NCBI GenBank assembly: GCA_902594545.1
Contig: CACJMO010000001.1
Coordinates: 248,821-312,820, forward strand
Source: an uncultured SAR86 cluster bacterium
Lineage (GTDB): Bacteria; Pseudomonadota; Gammaproteobacteria; Magnimaribacterales; Magnimaribacteraceae
Direction of reading: 5' to 3'
Length of the DNA stretch: 64,000 nucleotides
Shown: positions 8,517-17,823 of the stretch, in pieces
Numbering within the stretch: position 1 is the first letter of the stretch
Layout: each line of letters starts with the position of its first letter
Program-made: the position numbers and the translations under genes
The notes under the pieces: generated by a model
Told to the model about the DNA's origin: nothing
The model's input: only the letters and a program-made list of their open reading frames with translations
Database searches by the model: none

Positions 8517-9408
8517 CTGATGAAAAAGACTGTTTTATTTTTTTCATGGCATTCTTCTCTATCTGCCTCACCCTTTCAGCAGATATATCATATTTTTCTG
8601 CAAGCTCATGTAATGTGAGTTTTTCCTCAGCTAACCATCTGTCTTGCAATATATCCCTACTTCTATCATCAAGTTGGTGGATGGCTTCATAGAGTTGTGT
8701 TGTATTGGCGTTAATGAGATCGTCTTTTTCAAAGATATCAGCAGGATTGGCCTCTACATCTTCTAAGTATTGAGATGGAGCGAAAGATGCCTCATCGTCA
8801 TCTGAATCTGCTAGAGGGTCGAAAGGCATATCAGTACCACTTAACCTTTTTTCCATTTCTCTTACCTCAGAAGGCTTTACACCTAAGTCCTTTGCCATAG
8901 CCTCAACCTCTTCTTCTGTAAGCCAACCTAAACCTTTTTTCTTGCTTCTTAGATTGAAGAAGAGTTTTCTTTGGGCTTTTGTAGTAGCTATCTTTACAAT
9001 TTTCCAATTCTTTAGAACGTACTCATGAATTTCTGCTTTAACCCAATGAACAGCAAATGAGACCAGCCTTACTCCCATTTCAGGATTAAATTTTCTTATA
9101 GCCTTCATCAGGCCTACATTTCCTTCCTGAATGAGGTCAGCTTCAGGCAATCCATAACCAGAATAAGTCTTAGCTATATAGATTACAAACCTAAGATGTG
9201 CCAAAACTAACTTTCTAGCAGCATCTAAGTCATTTCTATAGTAAAGATCTTCTGCAAGTTTCTTTTCCTCCTCTGAAGTTAAAATACCAATGCTGTGAAC
9301 AGAGTTGATATAAGCTTGAAGGTCTCCACCCGGAGAAAGAGACTCCATCTCTTGAAGAGCTGTACCAGCAGAATTTTCACTTTTAAGCTCTTTTTTAGGC
9401 ATAATCAT
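8509..9408 (-). CDS. rpoH: RNA polymerase heat-shock sigma factor (sigma-32)
   Basis: This protein directs polymerase to heat-shock promoters. Region 2 contains [26 protein letters not shown] and the helix for -10 recognition ([21 protein letters not shown]). The RpoH-box QRKLFFNLR, which is specific to sigma-32 and is used for core binding and turnover control, is intact. Region 4 ends [16 protein letters not shown] chose ATG 9408 (299 residues; ATG 9402 is also possible) because E. coli RpoH has 284 residues; a TTG at 9453 would add an unmatched leader. No clear Shine-Dalgarno is seen for either start. The gene is divergent from a quinone oxidoreductase 86 bp away. Confidence 0.95.
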   Translation of the reverse strand: MIMPKKELKSENSAGTALQEMESLSPGGDLQAYINSVHSIGILTSEEEKKLAEDLYYRNDLDAARKLVLAHLRFVIYIAKTYSGYGLPEADLIQEGNVGLMKAIRKFNPEMGVRLVSFAVHWVKAEIHEYVLKNWKIVKIATTKAQRKLFFNLRSKKKGLGWLTEEEVEAMAKDLGVKPSEVREMEKRLSGTDMPFDPLADSDDDEASFAPSQYLEDVEANPADIFEKDDLINANTTQLYEAIHQLDDRSRDILQDRWLAEEKLTLHELAEKYDISAERVRQIEKNAMKKIKQSFSSGE

Positions 9409-9494
9409 TGCGAATTTTACATTTTTAGTGATTGCTGGTGCAAATTTGAACAATTTTTAAGGGTTCAACCAGGAAAATTAACATTTATATTTAT

Positions 9495-10457
9495 ATGAAA
9501 ACCATAGAAGTTAAAGATAAAACCTTACTTATAGGAGAAAGAGAAGAACCACAAATAGGAGATCATGAGGTTCTTATAAAGGTTAAAGCATCTGGCATCA
9601 ACAGAGCTGATATAGCTCAAAAAAATGGATTATACCCTCCTCCACCAGGAGCAAGTGACATACTGGGACTTGAATGCAGCGGAATTATAGAAGAGGTTGG
9701 TAAAGAAGTTACATCAAAAAAGCCCGGTGACGAAGTGATGGCGCTTTTAGGCGGTGGGGGTTATGCAGAATATGTTACTTGTCCCGAGTTTCATGCCATA
9801 GAGAAACCAAAGAATTTAAATTGGATTGAGGCTGCTGCTATCCCAGAAGTTTTCGCAACATGTTGGTTAAACTTATTTATGGAAGCTTCAATGAAAGCAG
9901 GCGATAAAGTTGTTTTTCATGCAGGTGCCAGCGGGATAGGAACTGCAGGAATTCAACTTGCAAAAACTTTTGGTTGTGAGTCCTTCGTAACTGCAGGAAC
10001 AAAAGAAAAAATAGATTTCTGTATAAACTTAGGTGCCTCGAATGGAGAAGTTCGATCAAAAGATATATTTTCTAAGATAAAGGACTGGGCTCCTAACGGA
10101 GTTGACATCATATTAGATCCTGTTGGAGGAAATTACTTTGAAAGGAATTTAGAAGTTCTAGGTATAGAGGGTAATTTAATAATCATAGGTTTAATGGGAG
10201 GGGCTAAAACTGAACTCAATCTGGGGCTATTAATGATCAAGAGGCAAAAGATTATAGGGTCAACTATCAGGGCTCGTGATGAAAAAACCAAAAATGCAGT
10301 CATGACTGAGCTATCTAATAAGCTTATACCGCATCTAGGGGTTGGGGAAATTAAACCCATTATCCATCAATCTTTGCCTTTCGAAGATTGTCTGGAGGCT
10401 CATAGGATTATGGAATCTGACGAGAATATTGGTAAATTAATCCTGGAGTTAGATTAA
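9495..10457 (+). CDS. NAD(P)H:quinone oxidoreductase-type MDR protein (PIG3-like)
   Basis: This 320-residue zinc-independent medium-chain dehydrogenase has the N-terminal GroES-like fold with NRADIAQKNGLYPPPPGAS, a strong PIG3/TP53I3-type signature, and the NADPH-binding GASGIGTAGIQLA near residue 145. Family members reduce quinones or enones with NADPH; the physiological substrate is unknown. It diverges from rpoH and its 3' end overlaps cysQ by 9 bp tail-to-tail. Confidence 0.85.
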   Translation: MKTIEVKDKTLLIGEREEPQIGDHEVLIKVKASGINRADIAQKNGLYPPPPGASDILGLECSGIIEEVGKEVTSKKPGDEVMALLGGGGYAEYVTCPEFHAIEKPKNLNWIEAAAIPEVFATCWLNLFMEASMKAGDKVVFHAGASGIGTAGIQLAKTFGCESFVTAGTKEKIDFCINLGASNGEVRSKDIFSKIKDWAPNGVDIILDPVGGNYFERNLEVLGIEGNLIIIGLMGGAKTELNLGLLMIKRQKIIGSTIRARDEKTKNAVMTELSNKLIPHLGVGEIKPIIHQSLPFEDCLEAHRIMESDENIGKLILELD

Positions 10458-11258
10458 ATTACTGAACACTTCTTTCCAGGCATAAGAGCCATCTCCTGTG
10501 CAATAAAATAAAGGATTCTTAGTTTCGGAAACAAACTCGTACTTTAGACTTCTTCCATTCAGATCAGACACATTTCCTCCAGCTGCTTCTACAACAGCCT
10601 GACCTGCTGCAATATCCCATTGATAAGTTGGACCTAACCTGCAATAGACATCAGCCCTTCCTTCTGCAACTCGGCAAAGCTTTAAAGAACTGCCTGTGGG
10701 CAGTTCTTTAACTTCTTTAAATCTCTCCTCGCAAAGCTTTATAAAAAGCTCATCTTTTTCACTTTTGTGACTTTTACTAACAGTTACTAAACAGAAATCT
10801 TTGGACTGGGAGCGACTATGTATTTTAGTTTTAACTCCTTCGGAAATTCTGTAAGCCTCACCATTGAAGCCTATAAATTTCTCCTCCAAAGCAGGTGCTG
10901 AAACAACCCCTAAAATAGGTCTTCCTCTTTGAATTAAGGCAACATTTACGGTGAATTCTCCGTTTTTATGAATAAACTCCTTGGTTCCATCCAAAGGATC
11001 AACCAGCCAAAATAAATCTATATTGGAGTCTTTAATTTCTCCTTCTTCCGATAGCACAGGTATAGATTTATCAATGGATGATAAAGTGGAAAAAAGAATT
11101 TCATGGGAAGCCTTGTCTGCAAGAGTTACAGGAGAGCCGTCACCCTTTTCCTCTATAGAAATATCTTCGTCATTGTATATATTAAGAATTTCGACTGAAG
11201 CTTCGTCTACTCCAGCCATTACTTGATCCAGTATTTTCTCTAAGTTTGAAACTTTCAT
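10449..11258 (-). CDS. cysQ: 3'(2'),5'-bisphosphate nucleotidase CysQ
   Basis: CysQ removes the 3'-phosphate from adenosine 3',5'-bisphosphate made during sulfate assimilation. The inositol-monophosphatase-superfamily metal motifs are present: LSEEG, then WLVDPLDGTKEFI (about residues 84-96), and WDIAAGQAVVEAAGG in the C-terminal half. The 269-residue length fits. It is divergent from the 55-codon ORF at 11317. Confidence 0.93.
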   Translation of the reverse strand: MKVSNLEKILDQVMAGVDEASVEILNIYNDEDISIEEKGDGSPVTLADKASHEILFSTLSSIDKSIPVLSEEGEIKDSNIDLFWLVDPLDGTKEFIHKNGEFTVNVALIQRGRPILGVVSAPALEEKFIGFNGEAYRISEGVKTKIHSRSQSKDFCLVTVSKSHKSEKDELFIKLCEERFKEVKELPTGSSLKLCRVAEGRADVYCRLGPTYQWDIAAGQAVVEAAGGNVSDLNGRSLKYEFVSETKNPLFYCTGDGSYAWKEVFSNLI

Positions 11259-11316
11259 TTCTTGAAGGGCCCTTTTCTTCTACAATATATCATCAAAATT
11301 CAGATTAAATATTAAT

Positions 11317-11484
11317 ATGGAAAATAAAAGTAAAATTATAGAAAGTGCTGAAGAATTAAAAAAGGGATTGGACCTTTTGAGCAGAGAAAGAAAAGTTGTG
11401 ATGCCTCATAACAAGGCCTTTGATCATGTTGATCAGCTTAAAGAAAAAATAGATGAGATAATAAATCTAGCGGAAACTGGATAA
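11317..11484 (+). CDS. small hypothetical protein, 55 residues
   Basis: ATG at 11317 opens a 55-codon frame ending in TAA at 11482-11484. The product is charged and predicted helical (MENKSKIIES at the start, KEKIDEIINLAETG at the end) with a central VMPHNKAFDHVDQL stretch. I do not recognise the family. It lies 16 bp upstream of the dienoyl-CoA isomerase on the same strand and fills what would otherwise be a 240-bp gap, so it is likely expressed with that gene. No clear Shine-Dalgarno precedes it, which lowers the confidence. Confidence 0.55.
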   Translation: MENKSKIIESAEELKKGLDLLSRERKVVMPHNKAFDHVDQLKEKIDEIINLAETG

Positions 11485-11500
11485 AGATAAGGAGATAAAA

Positions 11501-12352
11501 ATGGAATACACATGCTTTGACTTTGAAATAAAAGACAAGATAGCTCACATAAAGATGTCGAGACCAGATGAGTTTAACTCTATGAATAAAGCCTTTTGGT
11601 CAGAGTTGCCTCACTTGGTGGAAAGCATTTCTGACAACGCATCGGCAAGGGTAATTGTCCTTTCTGGTGAAGGAAAACACTTTTGTGCTGGCATGGACCT
11701 TGCTAACTTTGCGCCTTCCGATAAACAACCCAATGCACATATGGGTATGAGAAAAGAATCAGGCTACAGAGTGACCTTAGATCTACAACATACTATAACT
11801 TGCTTAGAAAAAGCCCGGGTTCCGGTCATTGCAGCAGTTCAAGGTGCCTGCGTAGGTGGTGGAGTTGATCTTGCTACAGCTACAGATATGCGCTACTGCA
11901 CTAAAGATGCTTTTTTCTGTATACAGGAGATAAATATAGGGATGGCAGCAGATGTAGGAACGCTGCAGAGAATACCTAGACTGATTCCGGAGGGGGTAGT
12001 TAGGGAGCTGGCCTATACCGGGAGAAGATTTTTACCTGAAGAAGCTTTAAGTCATGGTCTAGTTAATGAGGTATTTGAAACAAAAGAAGAAATGATGGAA
12101 AAAGTAATGGAAATTGCTTCTGAAATTGCCTCTAAAGGACCTCTAGCAATAGCCGGTACAAAAGAGTCACTTAACTATGGAAGAGATCATACTGTAGAAG
12201 AGTCTCTAAATCATATTGCACTCTGGAATACGGCAGTCGGCATTGGAGACGAAATGTCTGTAGCTTTTAAAGCTAAAGCCGAAAATAAAGAACCAGAGTT
12301 TGAAGATATGCTACCTAGACGAAAATATTTAGATGGAGAAGTTGGGGTCTAG
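11501..12352 (+). CDS. crotonase-fold delta(3,5)-delta(2,4)-dienoyl-CoA isomerase
   Basis: This 283-residue crotonase has the oxyanion-hole segments GKHFCAGMDL (about residues 58-67) and GACVGGGVDL (115-124). The catalytic acids of the dienoyl-CoA isomerase ECH1 subgroup are conserved: E143 in QEINIG and D151 in MAADVGTLQRIP. That last block separates it from ordinary enoyl-CoA hydratases, which have Gly at the second acid. The enzyme moves double bonds in odd-position unsaturated acyl-CoAs so they can enter beta-oxidation. GGAGATAAAA upstream of the ATG is a good ribosome site. The acyl-CoA dehydrogenase at 13-14 kb fits the same pathway. Confidence 0.85.
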   Translation: MEYTCFDFEIKDKIAHIKMSRPDEFNSMNKAFWSELPHLVESISDNASARVIVLSGEGKHFCAGMDLANFAPSDKQPNAHMGMRKESGYRVTLDLQHTITCLEKARVPVIAAVQGACVGGGVDLATATDMRYCTKDAFFCIQEINIGMAADVGTLQRIPRLIPEGVVRELAYTGRRFLPEEALSHGLVNEVFETKEEMMEKVMEIASEIASKGPLAIAGTKESLNYGRDHTVEESLNHIALWNTAVGIGDEMSVAFKAKAENKEPEFEDMLPRRKYLDGEVGV

Positions 12353-13122
12353 CTCTTCCTTAAGAAAACAGGAGAATTCGCGATAGATTCTTTTTCGCTA
12401 AAGGAATAACCATCCAGATCAAAACCTTTTAAATCTTCAGCTTTCTTGATTCTGTTTTGGATTATGAATCTTGTCATTGAGCCACGAGCCTTTTTGGCAA
12501 AGAAACTAATGATCTTATATTTTCCATTCTTGTAGTCTTTAAAGACTGGGTTAATAACCGATAAATCTAAGTTGTCCTTTTTCAAGACAGAAAAATATTC
12601 CACTGAAGCTAAGTTAACTATGGCCTTTGATTTATTTTCTTTAGCTAACTTATTCACTGTCTGAGTTATTTTGTTTCCCCAAAACTCATATAGATTAGCC
12701 CCTCTTTCATTTTTCATCTTTGTTCCCATTTCCAATCTATAGGGGTACATCAAGTCCAAAGGCCTCAATAAACCGTAAAGGCCTGAAAGAATGCAGAGGT
12801 GTTTCTGAGCATAATTTATTTCAGCTTTAGACAAGGATGAGGCGTTGAGCCCTTGATAAACATCTCCTTTAAAAGCAAATATTGCTTGCCTAGTGTTCTC
12901 ATTGAGCTTTGTAGGTCTAGACCAATTCATATTCCTATCAAAATTTAGTAAAGCCAGCTTTTCACTTAAGCCCATCAGCTTGGAAAGGTCCTCAGGACTT
13001 TTATTTTGAAGCTCTTTAATAAGGATTTCACTATCAGCAAGATGATTGGCTATAGAGAAGTCTTTCTGATTAAGATCAGATTCGTAATCTAAAGTTTTGG
13101 CAGGTGAAACAAGTACTAACAT
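12349..13122 (-). CDS. yaaA: peroxide stress protein YaaA (DUF328)
   Basis: The 257-residue protein begins MLVLVSPAKTLDYES, the family signature, and keeps the LYGLLRPLDLMYPYRLEMGTK-type block and the terminal GYSFSEKESI segment. In E. coli YaaA limits intracellular iron and protects DNA and protein during peroxide stress. It converges on the dienoyl-CoA isomerase with a 4-bp tail overlap and lies 3 bp downstream of the acyl-CoA dehydrogenase, so it may be read from the same message. Confidence 0.92.
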   Translation of the reverse strand: MLVLVSPAKTLDYESDLNQKDFSIANHLADSEILIKELQNKSPEDLSKLMGLSEKLALLNFDRNMNWSRPTKLNENTRQAIFAFKGDVYQGLNASSLSKAEINYAQKHLCILSGLYGLLRPLDLMYPYRLEMGTKMKNERGANLYEFWGNKITQTVNKLAKENKSKAIVNLASVEYFSVLKKDNLDLSVINPVFKDYKNGKYKIISFFAKKARGSMTRFIIQNRIKKAEDLKGFDLDGYSFSEKESIANSPVFLRKS

Positions 13123-13125
13123 TCG

Positions 13126-14337
13126 TTATAAGCCTAAGACTAATTTAGCCATAATGTTTCTTTGTATTTCATTGGAACCGGCATAGATACTTGCTTTTCT
13201 ATAATTAAAATACCTAGGAGCAGCAGTATTAGCAAACCTGCTCCCTATAGCGGGTTCATTAATTCCTATTTCAGGACCAGGATTATGAAAAGGTATGCCA
13301 TAGTAACCAACCAGCTCAACAGCAAGCTCTGTTATAGCTTGTCCTATTTCTGTACCTCTCGTTTTGAGAAGAGAAGATTCTGGTCCGACATTTTGACCAG
13401 CCGATAAACTTCCTAAGATTCTCAACTCTGTTGCTTCCATAGCATTTATCTGAACTTCTAGTTTTGCCACTGACTCCATAAAGCTTGGATCTTCAGATAA
13501 TTTACTTCCACTAGCATCTTCAATTTGCGATTTGGCTTTAATTTGCTGAAGTTGCTGATAAAGCTCAGAGGAATACCCGTTACCTCTTTCGAACTCAAGA
13601 AGATATTTAGCATAAGTCCAACCTTTACCCTCTTCACCAATTAAATTTTCTTTAGGTACTTTCACATCTTCAAAAAAGACTGTATTAACTTCATGATGTC
13701 CGATGGGAGTATTGTCTAGGGTATTGATGGGTTGAACCTCAATTCCTTCAGAATGCATATCTATCAGCAGAAAAGAAATTCCCTTTTGTCTAATGTCTTC
13801 ATTGCTTGTTCTAACTAGGCAAAAAATCATATCTGCGTGTTGAGCCATTGTGGTCCAAGTTTTTGCTCCGTTTACTAAATAATGATCCCCTTTATCTTCA
13901 GCTTTCGTCTTCAATGAAGCTAAATCCGAACCAGACCCAGGCTCTGAATAGCCCTGACACCACCATGTTTTTGATGACAATATATCTGGTAGGTACTTCT
14001 TTTTTTGTTCATCTGTTCCAAACGCCATAATTACAGGTGCTACCATTGATATTCCAAATGCTGTAAAGCCAGGAGCTCTTGCAGCTGCCATTTCTTTTCC
14101 AAATAGATATTTCTGGGTAGCATTAAAAGATGCTCCTCCATACTCTTCTGGCCAATTAATGCCAGCCCAACCTTTCTTATATAAAGCTTGCTGCCACTGG
14201 ACATGTTCTTCTTTGGTAATGTGGCCATTAGGGGCATGCATCAACCTTTCCTTCATGTCTTCAGGATAGTTTTCTTTAATCCAGTCTCTAACTTCTTTTT
14301 GAAAATCGAGTTCTTCTTGTGTAAATTGTAAATTCAT
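13126..14337 (-). CDS. acyl-CoA dehydrogenase family protein
   Basis: This 403-residue FAD flavoprotein has the N-terminal helical domain, the middle-domain substrate/FAD motif CQGYSEPGSGSDLASL (about residues 132-147), and the C-terminal FAD block with ASIYAGSNEIQRNIMAK. The length and the NWPEEYGGAS motif resemble the large subunits of pimeloyl-CoA-dehydrogenase-like enzymes, which form heterodimers, but no small-subunit gene is adjacent, so chain-length preference is unknown. It carries out the first oxidation step of acyl-CoA degradation. It is divergent from the TRAP permease genes across 55 bp. Confidence 0.88.
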   Translation of the reverse strand: MNLQFTQEELDFQKEVRDWIKENYPEDMKERLMHAPNGHITKEEHVQWQQALYKKGWAGINWPEEYGGASFNATQKYLFGKEMAAARAPGFTAFGISMVAPVIMAFGTDEQKKKYLPDILSSKTWWCQGYSEPGSGSDLASLKTKAEDKGDHYLVNGAKTWTTMAQHADMIFCLVRTSNEDIRQKGISFLLIDMHSEGIEVQPINTLDNTPIGHHEVNTVFFEDVKVPKENLIGEEGKGWTYAKYLLEFERGNGYSSELYQQLQQIKAKSQIEDASGSKLSEDPSFMESVAKLEVQINAMEATELRILGSLSAGQNVGPESSLLKTRGTEIGQAITELAVELVGYYGIPFHNPGPEIGINEPAIGSRFANTAAPRYFNYRKASIYAGSNEIQRNIMAKLVLGL

Positions 14338-14392
14338 ATATACCTCGCATTAATTATAATTCAAATTTTCATTATCAAAAAATAGATTAACC

Positions 14393-14890
14393 TTGGAAAA
14401 AATAAGCTCCAATTTAGATAATTTTTCTGAATTTACCGGAAAGATATGCTCATGGTTTGTAGCCATCATGGTAGTTGTTACCTGTATTGTGGTTGTAATG
14501 CGTTATGGTTTAGATATGGGCTCCGTAATGCTTCAAGATGTTGTTCTCTATCTTCATGGAGGTCTATTTTTACTTGGTGCTGCTTTTGCCCTTAAGCGAG
14601 GTGCTCACGTTAGAGTCGATATTTTTTATAGGAATTTCAGTGATTCAAAAAAAGCTTTAGTAGATTTAGTAGGCAATCTTATTTTTCTTCAACCAGTTTG
14701 CTGGGTCATTCTCCTTTACTCATGGGGTTATGTTGAATTCTCTTGGAGAATTATGGAGGTTTCTGCAGAACCCGATGGACTTCCCTTCGTATATATCCAA
14801 AAATCTTTACTAATTGCTGTTGCCCTTTTATTGATGATCCAGAGTCTTTCTGAAATTCTAAAGTCAGCATTGAAAATCAAGAATGGTTGA
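14393..14890 (+). CDS. dctQ: TRAP transporter small permease (DctQ type)
   Basis: The 165-residue protein has four predicted membrane helices (about residues 19-40, 50-65, 88-110, 128-150), and the loop LYLHGGLFLLGAAFALKRGAHVRVDI is the conserved DctQ block. The start is TTG at 14393; no better in-frame ATG exists. DctQ pairs with DctM to form the membrane unit of a sodium-driven TRAP importer. The stop overlaps dctM by 8 bp. The likely partner binding protein is at 17820-18917 on the other strand. Confidence 0.9.
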   Translation: MEKISSNLDNFSEFTGKICSWFVAIMVVVTCIVVVMRYGLDMGSVMLQDVVLYLHGGLFLLGAAFALKRGAHVRVDIFYRNFSDSKKALVDLVGNLIFLQPVCWVILLYSWGYVEFSWRIMEVSAEPDGLPFVYIQKSLLIAVALLLMIQSLSEILKSALKIKNG

Positions 14891-16256
14891 GTTTATACCC
14901 CTATTGATGTTTGGAGTTATATGCCTAGTTTTACTGGCAGGATTCCCCGTAGCTTTTTCATTAGCTGGAACAGCTTTGATGTTTGCCGGGATCGGAGTCT
15001 TAACTGGAACTTTCGAGAGTGCATTCTTAGGAGCTATACCAAATAGGCTTTATGGAGACATGACTAATATGACATTAGTAGCAGTGCCATTGTTTGTTTT
15101 CATGGGAGTTCTCTTGGAAAAATCCAACTTAGCTCAAGATCTCCTAAGTAACATGTCTGAAGTCATTGGAGGATTCAGAGGAAGTCTAGCAATAGCAGTT
15201 ATATTTGTGGGGGCGCTAATTGCAGCAAGTACTGGAATAGTCGGGGCTACTGTAATTGCAATGGGATTAATCTCTTTGCCAATAATGCTTTCCAGAAGCT
15301 ATGATCCCAGCCTGTCAGCTGGAACAATTTGTGCCACTGGAACTCTTGGTCAAATAATACCGCCTTCTATAGCTCTGGTAATTCTGGGAGATGTTTTATC
15401 GGCAGCCTATCAACAATCTCAATTGAATATAGGTAATTTTTCTGCAAGAACTGTTTCCGTTGGTGATTTATTTATGGGAGCACTTATTCCTGGAATCATT
15501 TTGGTTTTTTGCTATGCGCTCTATGTGATCATAAGGGCTTACCTTTCGCCGCAGATGGCCCCTTCCCAAAAAACTGAAATCATAGAAGGCAGATGGAAAA
15601 TAATGCTCACCTCTCTTCTACCTCCCTTTGTTCTAATCTCTTCCGTATTAGGCTCCATACTCTTGGGCATTGCCACTCCAACTGAAGCAGCGGGTGTAGG
15701 GGCACTAGGAGCAATATTATTAGCTGTGAGTAAAAAAAGCTTAAATCGAAAAAACTTAACGGAAGCTGTAGAGACAACTACCGAAATAACTGCAATGGTT
15801 TTTATGATACTTTTAGGATCATCAATATTTTCATTAGTTTTCCGGGGCTTTGGAGGAGATGACTTAATTACAGGCATATTCACTGAACTGCCAGGAGGTG
15901 CCTTCGGAGCAGTTCTATTAGTCATGGTAATTATATTTCTGCTAGGGTTTATACTGGATTTTATTCAAATTACTTTAGTGGTTGTTCCGATAGTCGGACC
16001 AGCACTTCTCATGTTGGGAGTTGATCCAATATGGTTGGGCATAATGATTGCCATTAATCTTCAAACTTCTTTCTTAACTCCACCTTTTGGATTTGCCCTA
16101 TTCTACTTAAGGGGTGTTGCCCCCGATACTTTAGCAACAAAGGATATTTACAGAGGGGTTATCCCTTTTATATTAATCCAAATTGGGTTGTTGATAGCTC
16201 TGGCTATATTTCCTGAGCTGGTTACAGCACTTCCTGAAGCCGTATACGGAAATTAA
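14883..16256 (+). CDS. dctM: TRAP transporter large permease (DctM type)
   Basis: This 457-residue protein has about 12 hydrophobic helices and the DctM landmarks [41 protein letters not shown] and [14 protein letters not shown]. It forms the ion-coupled channel of a TRAP importer. The subfamily, with an extended loop near residues 170-230, matches the mannitol/chloroaromatic and alpha-keto-acid group, which fits the TakP-like binding protein nearby. The end overlaps the lipA stop by 4 bp tail-to-tail. Confidence 0.93.
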   Translation: MVEFIPLLMFGVICLVLLAGFPVAFSLAGTALMFAGIGVLTGTFESAFLGAIPNRLYGDMTNMTLVAVPLFVFMGVLLEKSNLAQDLLSNMSEVIGGFRGSLAIAVIFVGALIAASTGIVGATVIAMGLISLPIMLSRSYDPSLSAGTICATGTLGQIIPPSIALVILGDVLSAAYQQSQLNIGNFSARTVSVGDLFMGALIPGIILVFCYALYVIIRAYLSPQMAPSQKTEIIEGRWKIMLTSLLPPFVLISSVLGSILLGIATPTEAAGVGALGAILLAVSKKSLNRKNLTEAVETTTEITAMVFMILLGSSIFSLVFRGFGGDDLITGIFTELPGGAFGAVLLVMVIIFLLGFILDFIQITLVVVPIVGPALLMLGVDPIWLGIMIAINLQTSFLTPPFGFALFYLRGVAPDTLATKDIYRGVIPFILIQIGLLIALAIFPELVTALPEAVYGN

Positions 16257-17209
16257 TCTTCAATCAAATGCGCAATCCTATCTGCTCTATAGGATGATCT
16301 AACCATAGGTCCTGAAGCGACTTCCTGAAATCCTATTTTTAAGGCTAAATCTTTGTAGTAATTGAACTCTTCAGGGGTATACCATTTTTCAACTGGCAAA
16401 TGATTGGCAGTTGGCCTCATATATTGACCAAGCGTCAAGACATCGACTCCTGCAGACCTTGTGTCTTTAAAGGCTTCCAGCAGCTCTGCTTCATTTTCAC
16501 CTAGCCCAAGCATCAAGCTTGTCTTAGAAATAGTTTTAGGAGAGTATTGTTTTGCGTATGAGAGGACCTCTAAAGTTTGGTCATAACCTGCTCTATGATC
16601 TCTTACTTTATGCGTTAATCTCTTAACAGTCTCAAGATTTTGAGCAAAGACTTCTAATTTTGAGTCCAGTAATGTTTCTATAGACTTCTCATTTCCTAGA
16701 AAATCTGGAACCAGAGCTTCGATAATAACTCCTGGAGCCCTTTCTTTTATTTCTTTAACCGTATCTGCAAAATGGTTTGCACCTCCATCTTTTAGATCGT
16801 CTCTATTTACTGATGTTAACACTGCATACTTTAAATTCATTTGTGCAATTGATTTTGCAACTTTAATGGGCTCTTCGGTGTCTAACTGACCTTTAGGATT
16901 TCCAGTGTCTACAGCACAAAATTTGCACGCCCTGGTGCAAACAGATCCCAGCAACATAAAGGTTGCAGTACCGTGACTCCAGCACTCTTGAATATTTGGA
17001 CACATAGCCTCTTCGCAAACTGTATGAAGTTTTTTTTGGGAAACTATTTGTTTTAGTTCTCTAAATTTTGCCGAGTTCTGAGATTTAACTCGTAACCAAG
17101 TTGGCTTTCTCTCAATGGGAATGTGTTTATTGGGGTTAGGCTTAATGCCATTCTTGATGGCTATTACACCATTTTCTTTGATTGTTTTTGTGGGGATCAG
17201 GTTATTCAT
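16253..17209 (-). CDS. lipA: lipoyl synthase
   Basis: LipA inserts two sulfurs into octanoyl-lipoyl domains. The auxiliary-cluster cysteines are C65, C70 and C76 ([12 protein letters not shown]) and the radical-SAM cysteines are C91, C95 and C98 (CTRACKFC). The C-terminal RSSYRAD supplies the conserved serine that ligates the auxiliary cluster. The 318-residue length is normal. The ATG shares one base with the lipB stop (TAATG), so the two are translationally coupled. Confidence 0.96.
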   Translation of the reverse strand: MNNLIPTKTIKENGVIAIKNGIKPNPNKHIPIERKPTWLRVKSQNSAKFRELKQIVSQKKLHTVCEEAMCPNIQECWSHGTATFMLLGSVCTRACKFCAVDTGNPKGQLDTEEPIKVAKSIAQMNLKYAVLTSVNRDDLKDGGANHFADTVKEIKERAPGVIIEALVPDFLGNEKSIETLLDSKLEVFAQNLETVKRLTHKVRDHRAGYDQTLEVLSYAKQYSPKTISKTSLMLGLGENEAELLEAFKDTRSAGVDVLTLGQYMRPTANHLPVEKWYTPEEFNYYKDLALKIGFQEVASGPMVRSSYRADRIAHLIED

Positions 17210-17823
17210 TATGCTGCTTCTGTATTGTGATCTTTGATAAGCTCAATTAAATCAGCTTTGATTTGAGTCATAGAAATTTCAATAAAATCGGATACTTGAA
17301 CAACTTCAAGAGAAGGAATGCCACAAGTAACTATTCCACCAAAAGGCTTTAGATCCATGTCGACATTTAAGCTTATACCATGATAACAAAAGCCCCTTTT
17401 TATTTTTAATCCAATAGAAGCTATTTTCTTTTCATCAACATATATACCTGGAGCACCTTCTCTTCTTTGAGCATGTATTCCATATCTTTCGAGTAACTCG
17501 ATAACCATGCTCTCCAGTTCGCAAATCAATCTTTTCGGACCCCAGCCTAATCGTTTTAGATTAATTAAAAAATAGATCATTAATTGACCAGGCCCATGAT
17601 ATGTAATTTGACCTCCTCTATCTGTTCTTACTACAGGGATATTGTTTTCTTCCAATAAAAATTCTTCATTCGCAGCATGGCCAAGGGTATAGACTGGATT
17701 ATGTTCTGCTAACCAGACTTCATCTTGGTCTGTCGCAGATCTCCGGCTCACATTACTTTTCATGAGATCCCAGGCGTCTATGTAATCAACCAAATTAAGG
17801 TCTTTAATTTCTAAATGATTCAA
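17209..17823 (-). CDS. lipB: octanoyl-[acyl-carrier-protein]:protein N-octanoyltransferase
   Basis: LipB moves octanoate from acyl carrier protein to the lipoyl domains of 2-oxoacid dehydrogenases and the glycine cleavage H protein. The [13 protein letters not shown] motif is at about residues 69-81; K140 (SIGLK) and C167 (IVTCGIP) are the catalytic Lys and Cys. The 204-residue length fits. Its ATG overlaps the stop of the TRAP binding-protein gene by 4 bp, which places lipB and lipA in one unit behind that gene. Confidence 0.95.
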   Translation of the reverse strand: MNHLEIKDLNLVDYIDAWDLMKSNVSRRSATDQDEVWLAEHNPVYTLGHAANEEFLLEENNIPVVRTDRGGQITYHGPGQLMIYFLINLKRLGWGPKRLICELESMVIELLERYGIHAQRREGAPGIYVDEKKIASIGLKIKRGFCYHGISLNVDMDLKPFGGIVTCGIPSLEVVQVSDFIEISMTQIKADLIELIKDHNTEAA

